From Phycicoccus sp. CSK15P-2 (GTDB taxonomy: Bacteria > Actinomycetota > Actinomycetes > Actinomycetales > Dermatophilaceae): a stretch of DNA of 64,000 nucleotides. The DNA is taken from positions 62,001 through 126,000 of the forward strand of contig NZ_JAFDVE010000012.1 of assembly GCF_016888005.1 (NCBI RefSeq). Reading direction: 5' to 3'. A program made the translations under genes and the position numbers. Below the pieces are notes generated by a model that was not told the origin of the DNA, did no database searches, and saw only the letters and a list, made by a program, of their open reading frames with translations. This document shows, one piece after another, positions 43,003 to 51,649 of the stretch (its first letter is position 1; each line of letters begins with the position of its first letter).

Positions 43003-44793
43003 ATGGGGCGGGTGAGCGACGCGACGACGCAGTCCCCGACCGCCCCCGGCAGCACCGTCCACCCGGCCGACGCCCCCGATGCCCCGTGGTGGCGTCACGC
43101 CGTCATCTACCAGGTGTACCCACGCTCGTGGGCGGACGCCGACGGGGACGGGATGGGTGACCTGCCCGGCATCACGGCCCGGCTGCCCTACCTGCGCGAC
43201 CTCGGCGTCGACGCGATCTGGCTCAGCCCGTTCTACGTGTCCCCGATGAACGACGCGGGCTACGACGTCGCCGACTACCGCGACATCGACCCCCGGTTCG
43301 GCACCCTGGCGGACGCCGACGCCATGGTGGAGACCGCCCACGGGCTCGGCCTCAAGGTCCTCGTCGACATCGTGCCGAACCACACGAGCAGCGAGCACGC
43401 GTGGTTCCGCGAGGCCCTCGCGTCGCCCCCCGGCAGCCCCGAGCGGGACCGCTACCTCTTCCGCGAGGGCCGGGGACCGAACGGCGAGCGGCCCCCGAAC
43501 AACTGGCCGTCGGTGTTCGGCGGTCGGGGCTGGAGCCGGGTCACCGAGGCCGACGGCACACCGGGTCAGTGGTACCTGCACCTCTTCGACGTGACCCAGC
43601 CGGACCTCAACTGGGACAACCCGGAGGTTCGGGCGGAGTTCGAGTCCGTCCTGCGCTTCTGGTGCGACCGCGGCGTCGACGGCTTCCGGGTCGACGTCGC
43701 GCACGGTCTGGTCAAGCGCGAGGGCCTCCCCGACTGGCACGGCCGAGTCGGCCTGTACGACGAGGTCGTCACCGAGGAGGGCCCGGAGGACGGGGACGCA
43801 CCGGGCACGGACACGGACGTGCTCGACCACACGGCCACCTCCAGCTCCCCGATGTGGGACCAGGACGGCGTCCACCAGATCTACCGGGAGTGGCGCGCCG
43901 TCCTGGACTCCTACGGCGAGCCCGACCGCATCCTGTGCGCCGAGGCCTGGGTGAAGCCGGAGAGCCGCCTGGCCCTCTACGTCCGCCCCGACGAGATGCA
44001 CCAGGCGTTCAACTTCGACTTCCTCGAGAGCCCGTGGGACGCGGCCGCGCTGCGGGCCGTCGTCGAGTCGTCCGTGCGGGTCAACGACGGGGTCGGCGCG
44101 CCGACGACGTGGGTGCTGTCCAACCACGACGTCGTCCGGCACGCCTCCCGGCTCGGCCTGGACCAGTCCCTCCCCCGCCCCAACGGCATCACGGCCGAGG
44201 ACCCCCAGCCGGATGCCGGGCTCGGTCTGCGCCGGGCCCGGGCCGCCACCGCGCTCATGCTCGCGCTTCCCGGTGGCGCCTACCTCTACCAGGGTGAGGA
44301 GCTCGGCCTGCCGGAGCACACGACGATGCCGGACGAGTTCCGCCAGGACCCCACCTTCCACCACACGAACGGCGAGGTCGCCGGACGGGACGGCTGCCGG
44401 GTCCCGATGCCGTGGACCAAGGACTCCCCGTCCTTCGGGTTCGGCCCCGGCGGGACGCCCTGGCTGCCACAGCCGCAGGCCTACGGCGACCTCGCCGTCG
44501 ACCAGCAGGACGGCGTCCCCGGGTCGACCCTCGAGCTCTACCGGAGCCTGCTCGCGCTGCGCCGCCGGCATCGTCTCGGCAGGTCGGTGCTGGCCTGGGA
44601 CGAGCGCTGCTCGGACTCGGTCGTCGCGTTCCGCGCCACCGCCGACGACGGCTCCTCCGTCCTCGTCGTGACCAACCTGGGTCCCGACGCGCTCACCCTG
44701 CCCGCGGCCGAGGTGCTCGTCACGTCCGGACCGCTCGACGACGGCCGGCTGCCCACCGACACGACGGTCTGGCTGCGGTCCACGGACGCCTGA
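43003..44793 (+). CDS. GH13 alpha-glucosidase / oligo-1,6-glucosidase-like
   Basis: A cytosolic alpha-amylase-family enzyme that would release glucose from short alpha-glucosides. The 596-aa protein has VIYQVYPRSWADADGDGMGD at the N-terminus, DIVPNHTS, the nucleophile Asp231 (DGFRVDVAHG), the acid/base Glu314 (CAEAW) and Asp376 (LSNHDVV). A GTG at 43012 is an alternative start. Trehalose synthase and sucrose-type hydrolases share this fold, so the exact substrate is open. It is followed after 1 bp by a GDPD gene and then an MFS gene. Confidence 0.88.
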   Translation: MGRVSDATTQSPTAPGSTVHPADAPDAPWWRHAVIYQVYPRSWADADGDGMGDLPGITARLPYLRDLGVDAIWLSPFYVSPMNDAGYDVADYRDIDPRFGTLADADAMVETAHGLGLKVLVDIVPNHTSSEHAWFREALASPPGSPERDRYLFREGRGPNGERPPNNWPSVFGGRGWSRVTEADGTPGQWYLHLFDVTQPDLNWDNPEVRAEFESVLRFWCDRGVDGFRVDVAHGLVKREGLPDWHGRVGLYDEVVTEEGPEDGDAPGTDTDVLDHTATSSSPMWDQDGVHQIYREWRAVLDSYGEPDRILCAEAWVKPESRLALYVRPDEMHQAFNFDFLESPWDAAALRAVVESSVRVNDGVGAPTTWVLSNHDVVRHASRLGLDQSLPRPNGITAEDPQPDAGLGLRRARAATALMLALPGGAYLYQGEELGLPEHTTMPDEFRQDPTFHHTNGEVAGRDGCRVPMPWTKDSPSFGFGPGGTPWLPQPQAYGDLAVDQQDGVPGSTLELYRSLLALRRRHRLGRSVLAWDERCSDSVVAFRATADDGSSVLVVTNLGPDALTLPAAEVLVTSGPLDDGRLPTDTTVWLRSTDA

Positions 44794-44794
44794 G

Positions 44795-45613
44795 ATGCGC
44801 GCGGCGGACTTCTCCTACCTCGCCGCCCGGACGCCGCTCGCCCTCGCCCACCGCGGCGGGGCCGAGCTGCCGGAGAACGTCGGGCTGGAGAACACGATGG
44901 CCGCCTTCCACCGCGCGGTCGACCTCGGGTACGGGTACCTGGAGACCGACGTCCACGCCACCGCTGACGGCGAGGTCGTCGCCTTCCACGACGACGTGCT
45001 CGACCGCGTCACCGACGGTGCGGGCCGCATCGCCGAGCTGCCCTGGTCCGAGGTCCGACGGGCCCGGGTCGGCGGCGCCGAACCCGTCCCGCTGCTCACC
45101 GAGCTGCTCGGGGCGCTGCCCTCGGCCCGGGTCAACATCGACGTCAAGGCCGACGCCGCGCTCGACCCCACCATCGAGGTGCTGCGCCGCCACGACGCGC
45201 TCGACCGCGTCTGCCTCGGCTCGTTCGACCAGCGCCGCCTGTGGCGCCTGCGGCGCGCCCTCGGCCCGCACGTCGCGACGGCCGCCGGCGAGCTCGGCAC
45301 GGCGCTCCTGCGCTTCACTCCCCGGGTGGTCTCCGGGGTACTGCACACCTCCGCCCCGGTGCTGCAGATCCCGGCGAGGCACCGCGTCGCGGGACGGACC
45401 GTCACCCTCGTCACCCCCGGGCTCCTGCACCGCGCGCACGCCACGGGCAAGCACGTCCACGTGTGGTTCCACCCGTGGTCCACGGAGGACGCCGCGGAGT
45501 ACCGCCGGCTGCTCGACCTCGGCGTGGACGGCATCGTCGCCGACCGGATCGACGTGCTCGCGCAGGTGTTCCGGGAACGTGGCCTGCCCCTCACGCCCCC
45601 CTTCCCCGTCTAG
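44795..45613 (+). CDS. Glycerophosphodiester phosphodiesterase
   Basis: The 272-aa product has the GDPD catalytic pattern: ALAHRGGAELPENVGLENT (His and the Glu/Asn of the metal site), YLETDVHATADGEVVAFHDD (Glu, Asp and the second His) and later NIDVKADAA. It would hydrolyse deacylated phospholipids to glycerol-3-phosphate and an alcohol. No signal peptide is present, so it acts in the cytoplasm. It lies 1 bp downstream of the alpha-glucosidase. Confidence 0.9.
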   Translation: MRAADFSYLAARTPLALAHRGGAELPENVGLENTMAAFHRAVDLGYGYLETDVHATADGEVVAFHDDVLDRVTDGAGRIAELPWSEVRRARVGGAEPVPLLTELLGALPSARVNIDVKADAALDPTIEVLRRHDALDRVCLGSFDQRRLWRLRRALGPHVATAAGELGTALLRFTPRVVSGVLHTSAPVLQIPARHRVAGRTVTLVTPGLLHRAHATGKHVHVWFHPWSTEDAAEYRRLLDLGVDGIVADRIDVLAQVFRERGLPLTPPFPV

Positions 45614-45623
45614 GGTGGTCGGG

Positions 45624-47012
45624 ATGCGTGCCGCGGCAGCGGGGAAGTCCCCCGGAGGACCTCTGAGCCGCCCCTACCTCGAGATCACCCTGGCGGTCCT
45701 CGCCCTCGTGACGATCGTCGCGTTCGAGTCGATGGCGGTGTCCACCGCGATGCCGGCCGTGGCCCGGGAGCTGCAGGCGGTGCGGTCCTACGGGTTCGCG
45801 TTCTCGGTGATGCTCACGGCGCAGCTTCTGGGGATCGTGCTCGCCGGAGTGTGGACGGACCGGTCCGGACCGCTGCCGGGGGCGTTCGCCGGTCAGGTGC
45901 TCGTCGGTCTCGGAGCCGCCACCTGCGGCCTGAGCTCGCGGCTCGACGTCTTCCTCGCGGGGCGGGCGCTCACCGGGCTGGGTGGCGGACTGCTCGTCGT
46001 CATGCTCTACGTCATCGCCGGCCGGGTGTACCCCGAGGCGGTCCGTCCCCGGCTCTTCACGTACATCTCCGCCGCATGGGTGCTGCCGGCCCTCGCCGGT
46101 CCTCCGGTCGCGGCATGGGTCACCGACCACCTCTCGTGGCGGTGGGTGTTCCTCGGGGTCGTCGCACCCGTCGTCGCGACGATGGGAGCACTGTGGCGGG
46201 CCCAGTCCCGGGTCGACACCACCCACCTGCGCGAGGCCGTGAGCAACCGGGACCACCGCACGCACGTGCGCACCGCGTGGGCCGGGCTGGCCGTCGCGGC
46301 CGCCGCGGGCGCCATCCAGTACGGCACCCACGAGCTCAGCCTCGAGTGGTCACCGAAGACCGTCGTGGCCGTCCTCGGGCTGGCCGGTGTCGCCGCCGTC
46401 GCCCCGGTCCTGCTCCCCCGCGCGACCTGGGTCATGGGCCACGGGCTGCCGAGCGTGGTCCTCGCCCGGGCGCTGCTGTGCGCCGCCTTCTACGGAGGCA
46501 TCACGTACGTCCCGCTGTTCCTCGTCGACCAGCGCGGGGCGACCCTGAAGATGGCCGGGCTCACCCTCGCCGTGGGAGCCGTCGGGTGGGCCGCCGGCGC
46601 CTGGTACCAGGGCCACGACGCCCTGCACCTGCCCCGGTACCGGCTCATCGAGCTCGGGGGCGTCCTCCTCGCCGCCGGCCTCGGATGGCTCTCGCTCGTG
46701 GCGTGGGTCGACCTGCCCGCCTGGCTGACCGTCGTCGCCATGGTGCTCGCGGGCCTCGCGATGGGCACGGGGGTCACGACGACCACGATCGTGGCCCTCG
46801 AGCTCAGCCCCGTGCACGAGCACGGCGAGACGTCCTCGTCGCTGCAGCTCGCGGACGTCCTCGGCAGCGTCCTCGGCATCGCCGGGGCCACGGCGGCGTT
46901 CGCGGCGGGGCACGACCCCGGCCGGGACAACCCGCTGTTCGGCGCGATCTTCCTCGGCCTGGCGGCCGTCGCTGCCGTCGTGGTCCCCGCCGGTCAGCGC
47001 ATCAGGACGTGA
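45624..47012 (+). CDS. MFS transporter
   Basis: A 462-aa major facilitator with about 12-14 predicted helices. Motif A-like AGVWTDRSGPLPGAF lies between helices 2 and 3, and GRALTGLGGGLLVVMLYVIA follows. VSTAMPAVARELQAV in helix 1 resembles drug/H+ antiporters of the DHA group. The ATG at 45624 lies just after the GDPD stop. The 3' end overlaps the convergent hypothetical gene by 19 bp. The substrate is unknown. Confidence 0.85.
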   Translation: MRAAAAGKSPGGPLSRPYLEITLAVLALVTIVAFESMAVSTAMPAVARELQAVRSYGFAFSVMLTAQLLGIVLAGVWTDRSGPLPGAFAGQVLVGLGAATCGLSSRLDVFLAGRALTGLGGGLLVVMLYVIAGRVYPEAVRPRLFTYISAAWVLPALAGPPVAAWVTDHLSWRWVFLGVVAPVVATMGALWRAQSRVDTTHLREAVSNRDHRTHVRTAWAGLAVAAAAGAIQYGTHELSLEWSPKTVVAVLGLAGVAAVAPVLLPRATWVMGHGLPSVVLARALLCAAFYGGITYVPLFLVDQRGATLKMAGLTLAVGAVGWAAGAWYQGHDALHLPRYRLIELGGVLLAAGLGWLSLVAWVDLPAWLTVVAMVLAGLAMGTGVTTTTIVALELSPVHEHGETSSSLQLADVLGSVLGIAGATAAFAAGHDPGRDNPLFGAIFLGLAAVAAVVVPAGQRIRT

Positions 47013-47614
47013 CCTCCGGTGGCGGTGACCCGGGTCCACCGGTTCGACCGCCACACCGACACGACGCTGCCCGGCCGGAGGAAGCCGAGCGAGAACGCCG
47101 CGAAGGCCCCGCCGGCCCGGACCCCTGGGACGGCCTCCTCGCCCCAGACCCGGTCGCGGACGAAGCCGGCCGCGGCCCCCCTCTCGCGCACGGCGGCGGA
47201 CACCTGTTCCAGGCCGCTGCGGGCCGCGTCGGCGAGGACGTCCGCCGAGACCTCGCCCGCGCGCTCCCAGCCGGAGCGCGGTGGCGTGACCGCGGACCAC
47301 GCGGCCAGCGCACGGGTCGGCGGGAGGTCGAAGGAGCCGCTGCCGTCGGCGCGGGCCGTGCGGTCGGTGACCGCGCCGAGCGGGACGACGGCGTCGCACT
47401 CCGCGGGCTCGGCGAGCGCGAAGGTCCGTAGCCCGAGCACCGTGCCCTCGGCGAGGATGCCGCTGCCCTGCAGCACCCCGACCCATGCCGCGAGCACCTC
47501 GCCATCCGCCTGGAGGCGCATGGCGCCCTCGTCGTCGACCGCCCGGGCCCGCGCGGCGAAGCGGCCGAGGTCCCCGACCGAGGCGGCGTCGGCGAGACGC
47601 AGGACGGCGCTCAC
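46994..47614 (-). CDS. Conserved actinobacterial hypothetical protein
   Basis: A 206-aa protein without signal peptide or membrane helix. It contains LRLADAASVGDLGRFAARAR at the N-terminus, a central GTVLGLRTFALAEPAECDAV region and the C-terminal AFAAFSLGFLRPGSVVSVWR. I recall similar unnamed proteins in Micrococcales, but no function. It starts at the stop of the thioesterase gene (ATGA overlap), so the two are translationally coupled. Confidence 0.65.
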   Translation of the reverse strand: MSAVLRLADAASVGDLGRFAARARAVDDEGAMRLQADGEVLAAWVGVLQGSGILAEGTVLGLRTFALAEPAECDAVVPLGAVTDRTARADGSGSFDLPPTRALAAWSAVTPPRSGWERAGEVSADVLADAARSGLEQVSAAVRERGAAAGFVRDRVWGEEAVPGVRAGGAFAAFSLGFLRPGSVVSVWRSNRWTRVTATGGHVLMR

Positions 47615-48057
47615 CGGGCGGGCCGGCGGAAGGCCACGGGGTCGCCCACGGACTCGGCGAGGGCCCGCCTCGCGTCCGGGGGCAACCGCCGTGGTGTCTC
47701 GGCGGCGAAGTCGTAGAGCGCCAGCCCGGTCTCCGCGAGGGCGTACACCCGGTCACCCACCTCGGCCGGGTCGCGGACGACGTAGCCGAGGTCGAAACCG
47801 GCGCCGTGCACCCGGGTGACCCACATCGTGACCTGCACCGGCGCGTGACGGTACGTCAGCGGCTGGTGGTACTCGATGGCGTGCCGGGTGACGACGATGC
47901 CCTCGTCGAGCATCGCCGACCAGTCCGGGACGAACTCGCGCAGCCCGATGACGCGGGCGTCCTCGAGGAGCCGGAGGTACTGGACGTTGTTCACGTGCCC
48001 GTAGGCGTCCATGTCGGACCAGCGCAGAGGCACCAGGGCGGCGTAGGGCTCGGCCAT
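47611..48057 (-). CDS. Acyl-CoA thioesterase, 4HBT hot-dog family
   Basis: The 148-aa protein has the 4-hydroxybenzoyl-CoA thioesterase motif VPLRWSDMDAYGHVNNVQYL (catalytic Asp in this segment), followed by AIEYHQPLTYRHAPVQVTMWV. It would hydrolyse acyl-CoA thioesters in the cytoplasm; the acyl chain is not predictable. The start is ATG at 48057 with AGGA upstream; a longer frame from 48078 has no support. It is divergent from the serine hydrolase gene. Confidence 0.88.
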   Translation of the reverse strand: MAEPYAALVPLRWSDMDAYGHVNNVQYLRLLEDARVIGLREFVPDWSAMLDEGIVVTRHAIEYHQPLTYRHAPVQVTMWVTRVHGAGFDLGYVVRDPAEVGDRVYALAETGLALYDFAAETPRRLPPDARRALAESVGDPVAFRRPAR

Positions 48058-48106
48058 GCGGTCATCCTCGCAGCACACGCACAGCGGCCCGACCTAGGGT
48101 GAGCGC

Positions 48107-49462
48107 GTGCCTCTCCACCCCCGCGCCACCGCCCGTCTCGACCATGTCCTCGCCACGACCCAGCGGGACGCGCGGCTGCCCTCGGTCGTCGCCGGCGTCG
48201 TCCGGGACGGCGCCCTGGTCTGGCACGGCGCGGCCGGGACGCTCGACGGACGCGCGGACGGCAGACCGGCCGACGACGACACCCAGTACCGGATGGGCTC
48301 GATCACCAAGACCCTCGTCGCCGTCTGCGTGCTGCGGCTGCGGGACGCGGGCCGGCTCGACCTCGCCGACCGCCTCGAGGACCATGTGCCGGGGTCCCGG
48401 CTCGGCGCGGCGACCGTCGAGCAGCTGCTCACCCACGCCTCCGGCGCCCAGGCCGAGACGAACGGCCCGTGGTGGGAGCGGACCCCCGGTGGCGACTGGG
48501 ACGCGCTGGCCGGTGCGCCGGTGGACCGGCGCTTCCGCTCCGGCCGACGCTTCCACTACTCCAACGTGGGGTACGCGGCCCTCGGCCGGCTGCTCGAGGT
48601 GCACCACGGCGCCGGGTGGGCGGAGGTCGTGCGCACCGACCTGCTCGAGCCGCTCGGCATGTCCCGGACCACCACCCGGCCCGCAGGGTGCGCGGCGCAG
48701 GGCCTGGCCGTCCACCCGTTCGCCGACGTCCTGCTGCGCGAGCCCGAGCACGACGCCGGCGCGATGGCTCCCGCGGGCCAGCTCTGGACCACGGTGCGCG
48801 ACCTCGCCCGATGGGCGACGTTCCTCGGTGGCGACACCGCCGGCCTCCTCGCACCCGACACCCTCGCCGAGATGTGCGAGCCGCACCACGTCGTCGACGA
48901 CCGCGGCCAGCCGTGGACCGGCGCGCACGGCCTCGGCTGGCAGGTCTGGAACCTCGAGGGCGTCCGGTGGGCCGGCCACGGAGGCTCCATGCCAGGGTTC
49001 CTCGCGGGGCTCCGGGTCCGGCTGGAAGACGGTGACGGGGTCGTGACGATGACGAACACGACGTCGTCCACCGCGATGCAGCCCTTCGCCAAGGCCCTCC
49101 TCCAGGTGCTCGACGACGAGGTCCTGCGCCCGGTGACGCCGTGGTCGGCCTCCGGGGACCCCGCGCTGCTCGAGCTCGTCGGGACCTGGCACTGGGGTGC
49201 CGGGACGACGACCGCCCGGACGAAGGGGGAGCACCTGGTCCTCGGCGACCCCGGGACCGCGCGGGCCTCCCGCTTCGCGAGGACCGGCGAGGACGCCTGG
49301 GTGGGACTCGACGGCTACCTCACCGGTGAGCCCCTGACGGTGGTGCGCCGCACGGACGGCAGCGTGTCGCACCTGGACGTCGCGTCCTTCAGGTTCGCCC
49401 GGACGCCGTACGACCCGGAGGCCGACGTCCCGGGAGGCGTCGACGAGCTCGGCTGGCACTGA
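48107..49462 (+). CDS. Serine hydrolase of the beta-lactamase/class C fold
   Basis: The 451-aa protein has the SxxK motif in MGSITKTLVAV, the YxN motif in FHYSNVGYAALG, and a C-terminal HGGSMPGFLAGLRV that fits the third (HxG) element. These occur in D-alanyl-D-alanine carboxypeptidases, esterases and AmpC-like enzymes. No signal peptide was seen, so an intracellular esterase or peptidase is more likely than a secreted beta-lactamase. The start is GTG at 48107. A C-terminal lipocalin-like extension after residue 350 may bind the substrate. Confidence 0.82.
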   Translation: MPLHPRATARLDHVLATTQRDARLPSVVAGVVRDGALVWHGAAGTLDGRADGRPADDDTQYRMGSITKTLVAVCVLRLRDAGRLDLADRLEDHVPGSRLGAATVEQLLTHASGAQAETNGPWWERTPGGDWDALAGAPVDRRFRSGRRFHYSNVGYAALGRLLEVHHGAGWAEVVRTDLLEPLGMSRTTTRPAGCAAQGLAVHPFADVLLREPEHDAGAMAPAGQLWTTVRDLARWATFLGGDTAGLLAPDTLAEMCEPHHVVDDRGQPWTGAHGLGWQVWNLEGVRWAGHGGSMPGFLAGLRVRLEDGDGVVTMTNTTSSTAMQPFAKALLQVLDDEVLRPVTPWSASGDPALLELVGTWHWGAGTTTARTKGEHLVLGDPGTARASRFARTGEDAWVGLDGYLTGEPLTVVRRTDGSVSHLDVASFRFARTPYDPEADVPGGVDELGWH

Positions 49463-49499
49463 GGGCGCTGTCGCCCCGGGGCCCTACGGTGGGGTGGCG

Positions 49500-51632
49500 A
49501 TGACGACGACACCCCACGCCCCCACTCCCCCGTCCCTCGAGCTCACCGAGCGCGCCCGCTCCACGCTGCGCCGGCTCGTCGGCCGCGACGACGCCGACTT
49601 CCGCGACGGGCAGCTCGAGGCCGTCTCCGCGCTGGTCGCCGACCGCTCCCGGGTCCTCGTCGTGCAACGCACCGGGTGGGGCAAGTCGGCGGTCTACTTC
49701 GTCTCCACCGCGCTGCGTCGCGCCGAGGGCGCCGGCCCCACCGTCATCATCAGTCCCTTGCTCGCCCTCATGCGTGACCAGATCGCCGCAGCCGGGCGGG
49801 CAGGCATCCGCGCGGTCACGATGAACTCGGCCAACGCCCAGGACTGGGACGAGGTCCGCGCCGCGCTCGCCGAGGACGCCGTCGACGTCCTCCTCGTCAG
49901 CCCGGAGCGGCTCAACAACCCGAGGTTCCGGGAGGAGCAGCTGCCCGACCTCGCGCGGCGCTGCGGGCTGCTCGTCGTCGACGAGGCCCACTGCGTGAGC
50001 GACTGGGGGCACGACTTCCGGCCCGACTACCGTCGCATCCGCGACCTCCTCGTGGGCCTGCCGGCCGACGTGCCCGTGCTCGCCACGACGGCCACGGCCA
50101 ACGCCCGGGTCGTCCACGACGTCGAGGAGCAGCTGGGGGCCGGTGGCCGACCGGTCCTCACCGTGCGTGGCGGCCTGGCCCGTGACTCGCTGCGTCTCGG
50201 GGTGCTCCGCTCGATGTCGCCCGAGCAGCGGCTCGGCTGGCTGCTCGCGCACCTCGGGGAGCTGCCCGGCTCGGGCATCGTCTACGCGCTGACGGTCTCG
50301 GCCGCCGAGGACGTCGCCGCGAGCCTCGCCGAGGCCGGCCATGCCGTCGCCGCGTACACCGGCCGCACCGACCCCGCCGACCGCGAGCGGCTGGAGCAGC
50401 AGCTGCGTGACAACGAGGTCAAGGCGCTCGTCGCCACCTCGGCGCTCGGGATGGGTTTCGACAAGCCCGACCTCGGGTTCGTCGTCCACCTCGGGGCACC
50501 GAGCAGTCCGGTCGCGTACTACCAGCAGGTGGGGCGCGCCGGGCGCGCCACCGAGCGGGCCGACGTCCTCCTCCTGCCCGGCCCGGAGGACCGCGACATC
50601 TGGCGGTACTTCGCCTCGGTCTCCATGCCGCGGGAGGAGCAGGCGGACGCCGTGCTGCGCGCGCTCGCCGAGGCGGGCCGGCCCCTCTCCACGGCCGCGC
50701 TGGAGACCACCGTCGACGTCCGCCGCACCCGCCTCGAGCTCCTTCTCAAGGTCCTCGACGTCGACGGTGCGATCCGGCGCGTCTCCGGCGGGTGGACCTC
50801 CACGGGGGTCCCCTGGGAGTACGACGCCGAGCGCTACGACCGGGTCGCCACTGCCCGCACCGCCGAGCAGCAGCTCATGGTCGACTACGAGCGCACCGAC
50901 GACTGCCGGATGGCCTTCCTCCAGGAGTGCCTCGACGACGACACCGCCGCTCCGTGCGGACGCTGCGACGGCTGCGCGGGGCCGTGGTATCCCACCGACG
51001 TCCCGGACCAGGTCGTCGGCGCCGCCCGGGAGCGCCTGCAGCGGGTGGGGGTCGCCGTCGACCCGCGTGCCCAGTGGCCCACCGGGATGGACCGCGTCGG
51101 CGTTCCCGTCAAGGGGCGGATCGCCGCCGAGGAGCAGGTGCAGGCCGGGCGCGCCCTGGCCCGGCTCTCCGACCTCGGGTGGGGGCAGCGGCTGCGCGAG
51201 GTGCTCCGCGAGGACGCCCCAGCCTCGTCCGAGCTGCTCCGGGCGTGCGTCCCGGTCCTCGCGGAGTGGGGCTGGGCCGAGCGCCCGGTCGGCGTCGTCG
51301 GGATGCCGTCGCGCGCCCGGCCGCAGCTCGTCGTGTCCCTCGCCGCCGGTTTGGCCGAGATCGGCCGGCTCCGGTTCCTCGGCACCCTCGACCTCGCCCA
51401 TGGCGGTCCCTCCGGCGGCATGGGCGGCAACAGCGCCTACCGGCTCGCCGGCGTGTGGGAGCGCCTCGTCGTCGGCCCCGACCTCGCAGCCGCGCTCGCC
51501 GGCTGCCCCGGCCCGGTGCTGCTCGTCGACGACGTCGTGTCGTCACGCTGGACGATGACCGTCGCCGGCCGCGCCCTGCGCCTGGCCGGGGCCCCGGCGG
51601 TCCTGCCCTTCGGACTCGCGGTCGACGGCTAG
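49500..51632 (+). CDS. recQ: RecQ-type ATP-dependent DNA helicase with C-terminal phosphoribosyltransferase-like domain
   Basis: The 710-aa protein has a superfamily 2 helicase core: Walker A QRTGWGKSAV (Lys62), DEAH (161-164), and motifs in YYQQVGRAGRA. A RecQ-type zinc site follows near residues 468-486 (DDCRMAFLQEC, CGRCDGC). The last about 160 residues resemble a phosphoribosyltransferase: LLVDDVVSSRWTMTVAGRAL near residue 674 matches the PRPP loop. This end is unlike the HRDC domain of typical RecQ. It presumably unwinds DNA in recombination or repair; the PRTase-like part may be catalytically active or only nucleotide-binding. The start is ATG at 49500. The C-terminus lies inside a terminator arm. 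Confidence 0.9.
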   Translation: MTTTPHAPTPPSLELTERARSTLRRLVGRDDADFRDGQLEAVSALVADRSRVLVVQRTGWGKSAVYFVSTALRRAEGAGPTVIISPLLALMRDQIAAAGRAGIRAVTMNSANAQDWDEVRAALAEDAVDVLLVSPERLNNPRFREEQLPDLARRCGLLVVDEAHCVSDWGHDFRPDYRRIRDLLVGLPADVPVLATTATANARVVHDVEEQLGAGGRPVLTVRGGLARDSLRLGVLRSMSPEQRLGWLLAHLGELPGSGIVYALTVSAAEDVAASLAEAGHAVAAYTGRTDPADRERLEQQLRDNEVKALVATSALGMGFDKPDLGFVVHLGAPSSPVAYYQQVGRAGRATERADVLLLPGPEDRDIWRYFASVSMPREEQADAVLRALAEAGRPLSTAALETTVDVRRTRLELLLKVLDVDGAIRRVSGGWTSTGVPWEYDAERYDRVATARTAEQQLMVDYERTDDCRMAFLQECLDDDTAAPCGRCDGCAGPWYPTDVPDQVVGAARERLQRVGVAVDPRAQWPTGMDRVGVPVKGRIAAEEQVQAGRALARLSDLGWGQRLREVLREDAPASSELLRACVPVLAEWGWAERPVGVVGMPSRARPQLVVSLAAGLAEIGRLRFLGTLDLAHGGPSGGMGGNSAYRLAGVWERLVVGPDLAAALAGCPGPVLLVDDVVSSRWTMTVAGRALRLAGAPAVLPFGLAVDG

Positions 51633-51647
51633 TCCGAAGGGCAGGAC
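51600..51647. terminator. Bidirectional terminator overlapping the recQ stop
   Basis: GTCCTGCCCTTCGGACT (51600-51616) and its perfect reverse complement (51631-51647) form a 17-bp stem with a 14-nt loop. The recQ stop codon TAG (51630-51632) spans the edge between loop and right arm. The convergent gene stops 2 bp away. Confidence 0.85.
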
Positions 51648-51649
51648 GG

